Positions 46,076 to 57,700 of a stretch of 64,000 bases of DNA are shown piece by piece. Source of the stretch: Adiantum capillus-veneris (taxonomy: Eukaryota > Streptophyta > Polypodiopsida > Polypodiales > Pteridaceae); NCBI GenBank assembly GCA_014529385.2, contig CM043971.1:88241340-88305339 (forward strand), written 5' to 3'. The position numbers and the translations under genes are program-made. The notes beneath the pieces were generated by a model. The model saw only the letters and a program-made list of their open reading frames with translations, searched no databases and was not told where the DNA came from. Numbering within the stretch: position 1 is the first letter of the stretch; each line of letters begins with the position of its first letter.

Positions 46076-47071
46076 ATGAATGTACCATCACACTATCGAA
46101 AATTCACCATCCAGGACAAAAAAATCATAATGACACCACCAGTCAGGGAAAGAATAAACAAGGAATCTTACGATGGGCCGAAAAATGCAAAACGGATAGA
46201 CCTCGCTGAACCAGGTGAAAAGCCTCAGCCGGTCTATATTGCAACTGATTTAGAGCCTGAAGAAGAAGAACAGTTAACACAACTTCTTAAGAAGTATAAA
46301 GATGTGTTTGCATGGTCCTAGAAAGACCTCAAAGGAGTTGATCCATCGATATGCCAACATACGATTCCTTTGAAATCATATGCCAAACCTAGCAAACAGT
46401 GTCCTTATACATATAATGACACATTTGCTAAACGAATCAAAGAGGAGATTGACAAGCTGATGGATGTTGAATTCATCTATGAAGTCGAGCATACAGATTG
46501 GGTGTCACCCATTGTGGTTGTCCCCAAAAAGAACAGAAAGCTGCGAGTGTGTGTGAACCTCAAGAAGGTAAATGCAGCCACCATAAAGGATAATTATCCC
46601 TTGCCGATCACAGAACATGTACTTGAGAGGGTGGCCGGGAAACGGGCTTATTCCTTTCTAGATGGGTTTTCAGGGTATAACCAACTGGCAATTGCAATAG
46701 AAGATCAACACAAAACAGCGTTTGCAGCAGAAGGGGGAATATATGCGTATAGAGTTATGCCTTTTGGCTTAACTAATGCACCAGCTACCTTTCAAAGGTT
46801 AATGACTCATGCGTTCAAAGAATACCTGAGGATATTCTTAGAAATATATATGGATGATCTTTGTGTACACTCTCTTCTACGAGAAGAACATATTGACCAT
46901 CTACAAAAGGTATTTGAGAAGTGCAGAACATATCAAATCTGTCTTAATTCGGAAAAGTGCATTTTGATGGTTAGGCAAGGCCACATATTAGGACACATTG
47001 TCTCAAGAAATGGCATAACCACTGACCTAGACAAAATCAAAGCCTATAGTAGACTTACCCCGGCCTGCTAA
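46076..47071 (+). pseudogene. Gypsy-4 reverse transcriptase
   Basis: Starts with the pre-RT block ATDLEPEEEEQLTQLLKKY and FAWS, followed by a TAG stop (46319-46321), then a long open stretch to 47071. The fingers show VSPIVVVPKKNRKLRVCVNL, the palm has FLDGFSGYNQL (first catalytic Asp) and RVMPFGLTNAPATFQRLM, and the active site YMDDLCVHS is at about 46849. GHIVSRNGI follows. The domain itself is well preserved apart from the stop and a frame shift at its end. Confidence 0.9.
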
Positions 47072-49330
47072 TGCGAAACAAGTGCAATCCTTCATGGGAC
47101 ACTGCGGATATTATCGAAGATTCATATACATGTATGCAGTCATCGCACAACCTCTGTATCGTTTGTTAGTCAGTTTCGACTAGACTGAGGAGTGTGAAAC
47201 TTCATTCCAAAAGCTTAAGGAAAACCTTGTATCAGCATCGATACTTAAGGCACCAGATTGGGAAAAGATATTCCATGTTCACATTGATGCATCTGCATAT
47301 GCAGTCGGGAGTATTCTGGCTCAACCTGGAGACAGAACAATGGATTTTCCAGTTTGTTATGCAAGCCGACAATTAAACAGTGCAGAAAAGAACTACACAA
47401 CCACTAAAAGAGAGGGGCTATGAATGATTTATGCTGTAAAGAAATTTCGGCATTATTTGCTCGCAAACAAATTTGTGTTCTTCACAGATCATCAAGCTCT
47501 TTTGTATCTGGTAAATAAACCATGCAATAACGGGAGAATTGTACAATATTACTAGAGTTTGATTTCACAGTGGTGGTCAAAAAAGGGTAAAACACATCTA
47601 CGGGCGGATCATCTTTCAAGGCTACAAAACGGGGAAGCTCCTGAAGGAGTAGATGATGACATACCTGACGCTTATCTTTTCAATATTGAAATGATACCCA
47701 AATGGTCTCAGAAAATTGTTAGCATTCTTTCCTTTGAAGGTAGGTTTGATAACAAGGAAGACAAATCCAAACAGCAAACAATTCGACAAACAAAAAACTT
47801 CCAGTTGATTGCAGGACGACTGTATCATTTAGGATCGGACCAGATTCTACGATTATGTATAAATCCGGAGGAATTCGAGTGTTATCTTGAAGAAACACAC
47901 GTCCAGGATTATGCATCTCATTGTTCAACAATGACAACACACCAACGACTGAAACAGTTAGGGGTTTATTGGCCAACTATGTATGCTGACACACATGCTT
48001 ATGTTAACAATTGTACTATATGTAGTGCCAAACGGCCAGTGGATCACGCGACATTGTTTCAGGTAAACATTGCACCTGCATGGAGTCAATATATCATTGA
48101 TTTCTTAACCACAAGGACGTTTCCTGAAAACATAACAAGAGCACGGAAAAGGGCTATAGAGATGGAGGCTCGCGACTATAATTTAATTGGGAACCAACTC
48201 TATAAGCGAGGAAAGGACAATCAACTTAGAATCTGTGCAAGTGAAAGTGAATACCTGCTGATTATAGAACACGCACATGGAGGCATAAGTGGAGGCCATT
48301 TTTCAGACAATAAGACAACAAAAATTGTCTTAACCGCAGGAATATGGTGGCCTACAGTGCATATGGATGCTGAGGAGTTTGTAAAGCGTTGTGACGCATG
48401 TCAGCGCACCAAGGTGCCGATAAAGAGAGATGAAATGCCACTACGGCCAATGATGGGAGCAAGGGCATTTGTAAAATGGGGCATTGATTTTGTGGGGCCT
48501 ATTTCACCCCCTGCATATCGCATCCATACCCAATATATCATTGTGGCTACGGACTATCTCACAAAATGGATGGAAGCCAATGCAACACAAAAAGCAGACG
48601 CAAGAACCACTGCACAATTTTTGATGAGAATGTCTTTGTATGATACGGATTACCAATAGAAATTGTCAGTGATCGAGGAACACATTTTCTTAATGAAGTC
48701 ATTGAATATCTGCTAGAGGAATTCATGGTCATACATAGAAAATCTGCTCCATATCATCCATAGGCAAATAGACAAGCTGAGGCCACAAATAAAACACTAT
48801 GCACGGTTCTGACTAAAATTGTATCAGAGTCAAGAACAGACTGGGATCAACAGTTACACTCAACACTATGGGTATACAGGGTAGCATACAAAACATCAAT
48901 AGGAACAACACCGTACAACATGGTGTTTGGCCTAAATGCTATATTACCCATAGAGTTTTTAATTCCAACTCTACGAGTAGCGAAACGCTTAGAATGGACA
49001 GGGCATGAGCTCTCTTCAAGAATAGATGATCTTGAAATGCTAGATGAACTTCGCTTACGAGTTGTAGCTTCGATCTATGCTAAAAAGAGAACACAAAAAG
49101 AATATTTTGACAAGCATGTGCGCACGAAAGAGTTCAAAATAGGTGATTATGTACTTGCTTATACCTTGAAGCAACATGCCAAGAAACTTAAAAAGCGAGG
49201 GATGAGACCCTTTGTGATTAGTGACTTATCACAAAGTGGAGCAGTCAAGCTTGCTACATTAGCAGGGGAAGAAATGCCAAATTGGGTTAGTGGGTGTCGA
49301 TTAAAACAATATCATTTACCACTAACATAG
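47072..49330 (+). pseudogene. Gypsy-4 RNase H and integrase with duplicated zinc-binding domain
   Basis: RNase H relics: KIFHVHIDASAYAVGSILAQ at about 47268 and YLLANKFVFFTDHQALLYL at about 47455, with stops at 47421 and 47553. Next is an integrase zinc-binding unit (HVQDYASH...CTIC, about 47898-48024). A spacer of about 75 residues leads to a second unit (HAHGGISGGHF...CDACQ, about 48269-48405). The integrase core has GIDFVGPIS (first Asp, about 48481), VSDRGTHF (second Asp, about 48665) and QAEATNK (Glu, about 48775). A stop precedes that Glu and a frame shift sits at about 48658. The C-terminal part (48920-49330) holds EYFDKHV and a GIDYVLAY-like block. Gypsy order is kept. Confidence 0.85.
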
Positions 49331-49333
49331 GAT

Positions 49334-50585
49334 ATGCTTCAACAAATCCATCAAGAAAAACAACGGATGAAGGAGAAATAGAGGGTACGGGAAGAAGCCC
49401 AAGCAGAAGCAAAAGAACACATTGCAAAAAGAAGGCTTCTATGACAACAACAACAATGTGGATCACCGTTGCGAATCAATGCCATTCGACTAACGAATTT
49501 TGATGAAGACACAGTGGAGCCAATAATTGCAGTCAAAGTGGGTAGCAATCAAGTTGAATCGACGACATTGCTTGATTCTCGAGCTCAAGCAAATCTAATC
49601 TCTTATAGATTATACAAACAGCTCAAGCCCACAGGTCAACTACATCCTACTCCACAAGTGCTAGAAAGTAGTACATCACATTCGCTAAAAACATTGGGCT
49701 GGATTATATTGCATGTACCTACATCAATATATTTACCCACACAAGTTTTATGTGGTCGAGGATAAAAGCACACAACACCCCATGTTGTTGCGACAACCTT
49801 GGCAAAAAGAGTATAATGTGCAGATAGATTGGAATGCGGATGCGGTCAAAATTCAGCATGCACAAGAACAACAGGTGGTAGCCTTTGGTCAGAAACCCCG
49901 CAAGAACCAGATGGCAGCAACACAATCACTGGATAAAGAACCAAAAGGATGGGTGCCACTAAAGAACAACACGATAACCATGGTGACCAAACATGGAACT
50001 GCCAACCATGTTCACTCCAACCATAAAACAACATCGACCGCAATCAAAAGATCAAGGTTAGCAACACGAGAAAAACAAGTATGGGTGCAGAAGGATAGAG
50101 GTGACATGGCAAACAAACCACAACACAACAGCATGAGTCAAAAGGAGAAAACAATTCAACCAAAAACCAAGGGAATAAAACAGATATGGATCCCCAAAAG
50201 AATGCTCAGTAACAACTTAAGTGCGACACGCATTTGGATCCCAAAACCAAAGCAACAGGAACTCCCTTCAGTGCAAGCAAAATCGGCATACAGACACACA
50301 CTACATATGAAACCGGCAAACCGATCTATGTGGGTGCCAATCAGCAGCAAAACAATGACAACCGCGAAAGTAGCAATAAACCTACAAAAACCTCCAAAGC
50401 AAAGCTACAAATGGAAAGCAAAAGAGACAAATTCTATGGCCAATTCGGCCACGAAATTTCTCTCCAAGGAGATGACTACGACCATATCAACAATAGCGGC
50501 AAACCAAGCGACTTATGCAAGAAAGACGATCAAACAAAGAGCGGTAGAGTTACAACTTTTACTTGCAAAGAGAATCTGCTGACCA
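49334..50585 (+). pseudogene. Gypsy-4 third frame: coiled coil, second protease-like domain, W-[IV]-P repeats
   Basis: Begins at ATG 49334, three bases after the integrase stop. N-terminal MLQQIHQEKQRMKEK and a following E/A/K-rich stretch look coiled-coil-forming, with a TAG and a TGA inside. Then comes a retropepsin-like fold: TTLLDSRAQANLISYRLYK (D-S-G-A expected; Gly is Arg) at about 49562. After a one-base frame shift near 49735 it reads HKFYVVEDKS and PMLLRQPWQKEYNVQIDWN. The remainder is basic and Gln/Lys/Thr-rich. It repeats a short motif: GWVPLK, VWVQKD, IWIPKR, IWIPKP, MWVPIS. I do not know this protein. It occupies the place where some plant Gypsy lineages carry an extra or envelope-like frame, but I see no signal or membrane segment. 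Confidence 0.6.
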
Positions 50586-52686
50586 AATCAACAACAAACA
50601 GGAAACCTCGACGGCGAATGCCAATAAGCATATTGCTTATACCCTCTTGCACAACATTAGTTTTTCCATGCATTGACCGAGTATGCATCATGTAGGGCCA
50701 CATTACACAGCCAAGCATTAGCACAATTTTTTAAAACCCAGGCATGGCACATACACCGAGGCGATACCTTGTTGTCCGAGAGGACTCCGGCTAGGAGGGG
50801 GGAGGCATTCTCAAATGCGGACCCAATGGCAAAAAGAGCAAAAAAGGGCATGATTTTCAACTATTTTTAAGAGTTGTCGTTTGATTGCAAAATTTTCTGA
50901 ACTAACCCAAGTACATATGCCCTTATACAACATGAATAGAAAAGTATATGGGGCCAAACGCCAAATCAAGCCCCTAGGTGTGTGTATATAGGTAAAAATA
51001 GCCATTTTTTGAGCAAAATATTGAAAAAACGGAGAAATCCGGCCATAAAAATTGCATGTGAGTGTATATAGTGTTTTGCGGTGATGTTTTTGAATTATTA
51101 TGATTTTTGGGGATTTTCTGGATTTAATTTGCTATTTTCTTATTAATTTTACTAATTTTCGGTAGAAAAACTTCAAAAATACAAAAAGCAGGTGAAGAAC
51201 GGTCTTAATGAAAAACAAAAAATATGGGGATGATCAGTGACTATAGGACAACCTATGGTACAATGGGGGTGCAATTATGTGAATGGAGCGGAAAGCGTGT
51301 TTTGGCCAGATTTTGACCAAAACGTCAAATTTCTCGTAAACTGGGCAAATGGAGTGCAAATCGAGAAATTTTGAGCCTAAACCGCATCTCGCAAGAAGTT
51401 GGGAGCACATGTCAAATTTCACGGAAAGTGGTTCGGGGAACCCCATTATAAGAAATTTTCACTTCATTTTAAGCTCATTTCTACTATTGACTTTTGAGAG
51501 AGAGCTCCTGCCACCTAGAGCGAACGGGACTTCCAGCAGCTTCCATGACGCGCACTACCACCCGACAGGCTCCAGACATGAGAGGTAGGCTCACCACCTT
51601 GAGCTTTTCGCGCATGTTTGTTGTTTTGTCGCGAAAACTAGCGTAGGGTTCACACAAGAAGAGGGCAGTAGAGACCTACAGGTAGAAGTGACCACCTAAC
51701 GGCTAACCCAAAAGCAATGAGACTTCATCAGCGGCTTACCCTAGCATAGGAGACCACTTTTGGATGACCAAAGGCAGTAGAAAACCATCGGGAAAAACCC
51801 TAATTCCTAGAGCCCCGCAAGAGGCCACCAAATGGGAAATTCGCGGAAAGGCACCCAAATGCTACCAAAACTCATGGGTAGGAGCATCTTCACATGCTCG
51901 ACAAGTCTATATAGCTCACATGGCCATAAGGTGACCCGAAGCGGCACTAAACTTTAGAAACGACATCAGACACACAAAGCGTCAAATAGCTCTCGCGGCC
52001 AAACCGCATGTCAGTTTGCCACCAAACTTCACGAGCGGCTTTCCTAGACCATCAACAACCAAATCCTATGGTGGTAGACCACCACAAGTCATCGAAGACA
52101 TGAAAATGCAACCACGGGTTCTTCCAGAGCGACAAATTGCCAAATGGAGCTCTGGTGAAGCCAAAGTCGACAAAAACCATATGGCAAGGATCCCCAAGGG
52201 ACCGTGAATCTATGGAGACCAACATGAAGAAATTTCATCGCCGAAAAGCACTCAAAGAGTCAGAAAACGGCTCGGAGGCTCTGAAATCCACACAGGGAGT
52301 TTCTTTCTATCAATTTGACTTTCTTGTTGAAATAATGCTTACAAGGGACTCAGGGGGACTCAGGGCAGGTACCAGTAGTACCTCCAATATAATTTTCATC
52401 AGGAGACATCCTACGTAGGATGTCTCAAGGCCAAATTTGGGCACCAAATCTAACATTTCTCATCACACACAGCTTTTGAATAGCCTGTACATGCTAGCCA
52501 CCAAATTTCATCACATTTGGACAAAAATTGACCTCATATGTATCAAAAAACGCAAAGTCAGAGCATAGAGGAAACAATGGGCCATAGACCTACCAAAACT
52601 TGTCCAAATCAAATGAAACTTGCACAATACACTCATGAGCACATTGCCAAGCTATCTGTGGGGTCACAAATGAAAAATGATGAAAT
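50586..52686 (+). other. Gypsy-4 3' non-coding region, first part
   Basis: No gene recognised. A purine tract GGCTAGGAGGGGGGAGGC lies at about 50788. The palindrome AGACATCCTAC-GTAGGATGTCT is at 52404-52425, and the left half of the next begins at 52687. Confidence 0.6.
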
Positions 52687-52699
52687 AGACATCCTACGC

Positions 52700-54703
52700 T
52701 GTCGAGAAATTTGCGGTCTTGCCAGGAAAGCACTGGGCTTATGGCTGTGAGAGTTTGTGAGAGAACTCAACAAAACTTATATGAAGGAGTTAAACCATAG
52801 ATGCCATGAAGAATAGGGTTTGGAAAGAAGTGCAGTCAAAGAAGACTCACTCTTTCTCTCTTGCACTCACACACACAAAGAAAGAACGCAAAGGAGAATG
52901 TCAAAAAAATACGAAGATGAAAACATCAAGGCTATGGTCATATCGTATCATGGGTAATATGAAAGGGTTCATGGATGAGTTAATGGCATTCAATCTTGGC
53001 TGACCAAATAGGCTACGAATTGTTCTTTGGAATTGTAGTTTTGTACTTACCATAATATATATATTTTGTTTAGTGATTGGGATTAATTGTGTGTACAAAT
53101 CCTCTTGGTTCATAGCAAGATAACTACGCTTACATCAAAAGAAAAATTATGGTCTATGAGAGGTAGTATGATGGGATCCGGTGATAGAAGTATTTCATTG
53201 AGCCTTTCAGGGCCGAAGAGAAACACTATACGTTGTTGAAAGTGTATTTTACGGATAATCCATACGTTAATTTTAATAGATCGTACAGAGTGAAAGCGAT
53301 AGAAATGATCATCATGTGGGTTATTCATCTAGGATAGTATGTGAGAAATGTAGATATGAGAGAAGTGAAGAGATGAGAAGTTTCCCTCCCAAGCCCTATT
53401 CTTGCCCATAAGCAATAAGGATACTGCGGGGAGAGATGTACCTGTAGCAAAGAGAACCTAGAGAGGATGAATTACTAAGAATGAGAGAGATAGGTTTGGT
53501 TAAGGAGATGAGATTAGATACATATATATATGTTGGATTAGAGATGAAAATGAAAACAACAAGAAATCAAGAAAACATCAATGTAGAACACATCTTACTT
53601 GAAACCCTTCGGCACCATTATTGATGGGAGAGAGAAGAAGAGGGGAGAATTCAACGTTGATTGATACGCCAAGTACAACACCTTCTTTGATTAGAGTTGA
53701 TCCTCCAAGGATGGCGTACAAGAATGGCTAGTTTTCCTCTAGGAGAAAGTGTAGGCTTGGGCTTATGTTGATGGGGCTAAGTACAATTAGGCATTACTAC
53801 TCACTCCCTCAAGAATTCCTCTCATCCATGGCTTGAATGCTTGAGTTCCTTCCAAGGAAGAAGAGGTCCCCTTTTATAGGTGAAGGGAACCCACAAGGGT
53901 TTACACAAGAAGAGAGGAGCCAGTGTGAACAGGAATTGGAAAAGTTGGAAATGAGCTGTCCCTGCATGATGTGGGCAGACTAGGGTCCAGTATTTTGATC
54001 ATATCTCCTCAACCGTAGCTCCAAATAAAAAAATAAAAATATGGGCAGAAACTTCAGCTCATTAGCTACGATTTTCATTTTAAAATCATTCTCCAATTCG
54101 GATTGGAACCTTGTGTAAAAAATTCATCAAAATAGGGTCCATTTATGGCAGCAAAAGTCTTCATGTGGTCTCCTTAGCCTTGACTTTCATTTAATTCCCA
54201 AGGACACCTCATGCCATATGAAAGCATGACATTTCTCCTTGACAAATTTTTGTAACCATGCTTGCAATAATGCATTAAAATAAGTGTATCTTTGAAATCA
54301 TGCCACCTAGTGTCCCACTAGGATTTGATTCTCTCCTAGTAGCTATTTAAAAAGAAATATAAGAAAAGTATAAAAAATACATAGAATATATATATATTGG
54401 AGTTTACCATAGATATAGGATCTAGCTAGGGTGTGAGATGATAATGAAATAGTAGAAATAAAGAATCAATGCTTTTTGCCCCAAGGTAAAGAGGCGGAGC
54501 TATTGACACTTTTCCCATAGTATTTTTTGATGGTAAAGTAAAAATACATTACCCTTGAGATAAATAATAAGATGAGATAGAAAGCTTATTTTTATACTTA
54601 CATATGCATATGTACATTATAGGAAATATAATTATGTATCTAAAAAGTTACAAGATAACTCTTGTAGCATGTGTTCCCACTATGTACATGTCATAGCACG
54701 ACA
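52700..54703 (-). repeat. Gypsy-3 3' LTR
   Basis: 2004 bp, TG...CA. It contains several short frames but none conserved as a gene. Confidence 0.95.
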
Positions 54704-54716
54704 TCCACCCCCTCTA
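54704..54716 (-). promoter_or_regulatory. Gypsy-3 polypurine tract
   Basis: On the minus strand TAGAGGGGGTGGA directly precedes the 3' LTR. Confidence 0.8.
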
Positions 54717-54761
54717 AACCTGCACATCCTCCGGTATGTGCCAAATTATTTCTTTGTAAGA

Positions 54762-57700
54762 TCAGCCCTTTTGTACATCTTCCTTGATTTCATCTTCACT
54801 GGATGATTCCAGAGCTTCATTTTCACTTTGATCTTCACCTGTGTTTTGCTCTTCTTCCTCATCAGCATTTTCTGGATCATTGTCTCCTCTTCTCTTAAAC
54901 ATTTTGATCCTTTTTCCTGCAATGGGAATCTTTACTTCTGTGCCATCTAGTTCAAACAAGCTGTAAGTAGCATTTTCATGCACATGTTTTACAACATATG
55001 GTCCAAACCATCTTTTTGAAAACTTACGCATGACTGTGTGTTGGTTATCAAGGCTACTATCATACACTAAAACCCAGTCACCTTTGTCAATTGCTTTGCT
55101 CCTGAGCCGATGTCGCTTATCAAAGTAGTCCTTGTTTTTCAATCTTGCATTTTTGAGTCGTTCTTTTGCAGCCTCAATGTCTCCAGGTCTTCTCTCTAGT
55201 TGCCTTATGCGCAATGCAAGGAGATCTTCCCTACTAAGCCCCTCTTGCCAAGGTAGTACATTCCATGTGGGAATTGTATCCTCAATCGGCATCACTGGCT
55301 TTTGACCATGCATTAGCTCCGCAGGCATGTAGCCAGTTACTGAGCTATGTGTTGTACAATCAGCCCATAAAGCGTATGGTAACAGTTTTGGCCACTCACC
55401 AACTCTTCCTTCGCAAGCCTTGGCCAAAGCTTTGATGATAGGAGGGTGCCCTCTTTCACTCTTTCCATTGCCTTCAGGGTTGTAAGCTGTAGTAAGAGAA
55501 AGCTTGATCCCTAATCTAGAAAAGAACTCCCTTGCTTCTTCGGCATCCAGTTCACCTCGATCTGCAGTGATTTTTCCCACACAACCATAACGGCAAATCA
55601 CCTCATCAAGAAGGAATTTGCACACAGCTTCTGTGGTCTTAGCTCTTAATGCTCTTCCTTCAACCTGGTTAGTTAGGTCCTCTCGTGCAAGAACCAAGTA
55701 TCTCATCTGCCAGAGTCCTAAAGGCATCGTGACTAGATCCACAACCCATTTATAGTGCATGGCTAGTGGATATGTAGGGTGCAATCCATCACGATGTCGA
55801 ACATTTGAATACATTTGACAAGTTACACATGACTCTACAAACTGAGATACATCTTTATACATACCCTTCCACCAGTATTTTTCTTTCAACTTGGAGAAGG
55901 TTGCCCACACACCCCTGTGTCCAGCCCATAGACTCTCATGAAACTCTTGCATGAGCTTTACTTGAGTGTCTTTTTTACATATAACCCGTTGTGGTGTAGC
56001 ACCATTTTGCTTAGGATGCTTCCACAAGTAACCATCCCTTAAAAAGTACCCATATGCTTTCCTGCGTATCCTCTTGAATTCTTGTTCAGACCAATCATCC
56101 TGTTTTGTTAGAGTACTCAAGTACCTTCCAATAGAAAGCCAATCACCTTCATAAAGATCTTTCAAGAACAATTCAAGTGAATTAGTCATGCAGACATTGT
56201 TACCTTTGACATGAGAGATAGAATAGAATTTTGTGCCTACATCATCTCCCTCATCAATCATTTGTGACTCATCTTCATACCTTGCCCTTGATAGCATATC
56301 TGCCACTGTATTGTCTTTACCTGCAATGTGCTTAAACTCGGGATTTAAGGACTTAATGTAGGCAATCCACCGCAACATAGCAATGTCTGGTGTTGAGCAG
56401 CTTGTAATCATCCCAAGAAGTGGTAGACAATCTGTTTCTACAACCACACATGCACCACTTAGGTACTCTTTTCCACTTTTCAAGGCTGTAACCATACCCC
56501 ATAACTCTCTCTTTATCTGTGGATAGTTTCTTTGGCGAGCACTTAGTACCTTTGCTCCAAATCTTACCACATACCTGTGTCCTTCTTTGTCATCTTTCCC
56601 TATTGCCCATCCAATCCCTGTAGGACTGGTATCTACTGTCACAATCACTGGCCTTTGACACTCATAGTCTACCTTTCTCAAAGTCGTTGCTGACTGGAGT
56701 AACTCCTTTCGCTTTTTCATGGATTTTACATGTGCTTCTGTCCATTTAAACTTTTGATTCTTTCTAAGTAGCTGATAAAGAGGATCAGCTACATGTGCAT
56801 AATGTGGAATCCAAATAACATAGAAGACACATGCTCCCAGAAACCTTCTAACCTCAGTGATGATAGTGCATGTTTCTTTCATTCTTTGGATGGCATCTAC
56901 CTTTGATGGACAAGGTTTCCTACCATATGGCCCGCACATGTGCCCCACAATGAGCACTTCATTAACACCAAACATAGACTTTTTCCCTGACAATGTAAGA
57001 TTCACTTCTTCCAACCTAGACAAAATTTTATCACAATCATTTATGTGATTTACCACAAACCTGCGACATCCCTTGAGATCCAAAGCTTCAACTTTGTCAC
57101 TTTCTTCACATCCTTTGATAGGCAAATCATCAATGAAAGGCATTGTGATGTGAGGAATAAAGTCACGTAAGACCTTATTCATCCCATTCATCATATGTGC
57201 AACCGAGTTGGTTGCTCCCTGTGGCAAGGTACACATCCTTACCAAACCCAAAGGTGTCCTCATGGTTGTCAAGTCTCTGCTTTCGATTGCAAGCTGAAAT
57301 TGATCATACCCTGAGTAGAGATCCCCCATTGAGTAGATTGCTCTCCCTGCAAATGCCTCTGCAAATTCATCCACAATTGGACCTGTACCTACATTTCTAA
57401 TTGTCACCTTGTTCACTGGTTGCATATCTTGGATGAAGCGTAGAGACCCATTCTTCTTTGGAACTGTGAACCACCTGTTTGAGTATGGAGCACAAGAAGG
57501 CTCCAAGATTCCCATTTTGATTTTCTCATTCAGTAGCTCTACTAACTTTGGCAAATGAGCCTTTGGAACCGGAATAGGCCGCAGATTCCAAGGCACATGA
57601 GGTATTGTGAAAATTACCATAGGAGCTACAATATAAGGATCAACACATCCTATCTCATGTGGCTCAAATGCAAAAGCCTTACCATGCTTTGAAAGCATTT

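Noticed and set aside
52806-53328. Short frames duplicated at 60824-61346
   Set aside because: They lie in the paired Gypsy-3 LTRs and accumulate substitutions without sign of coding constraint.
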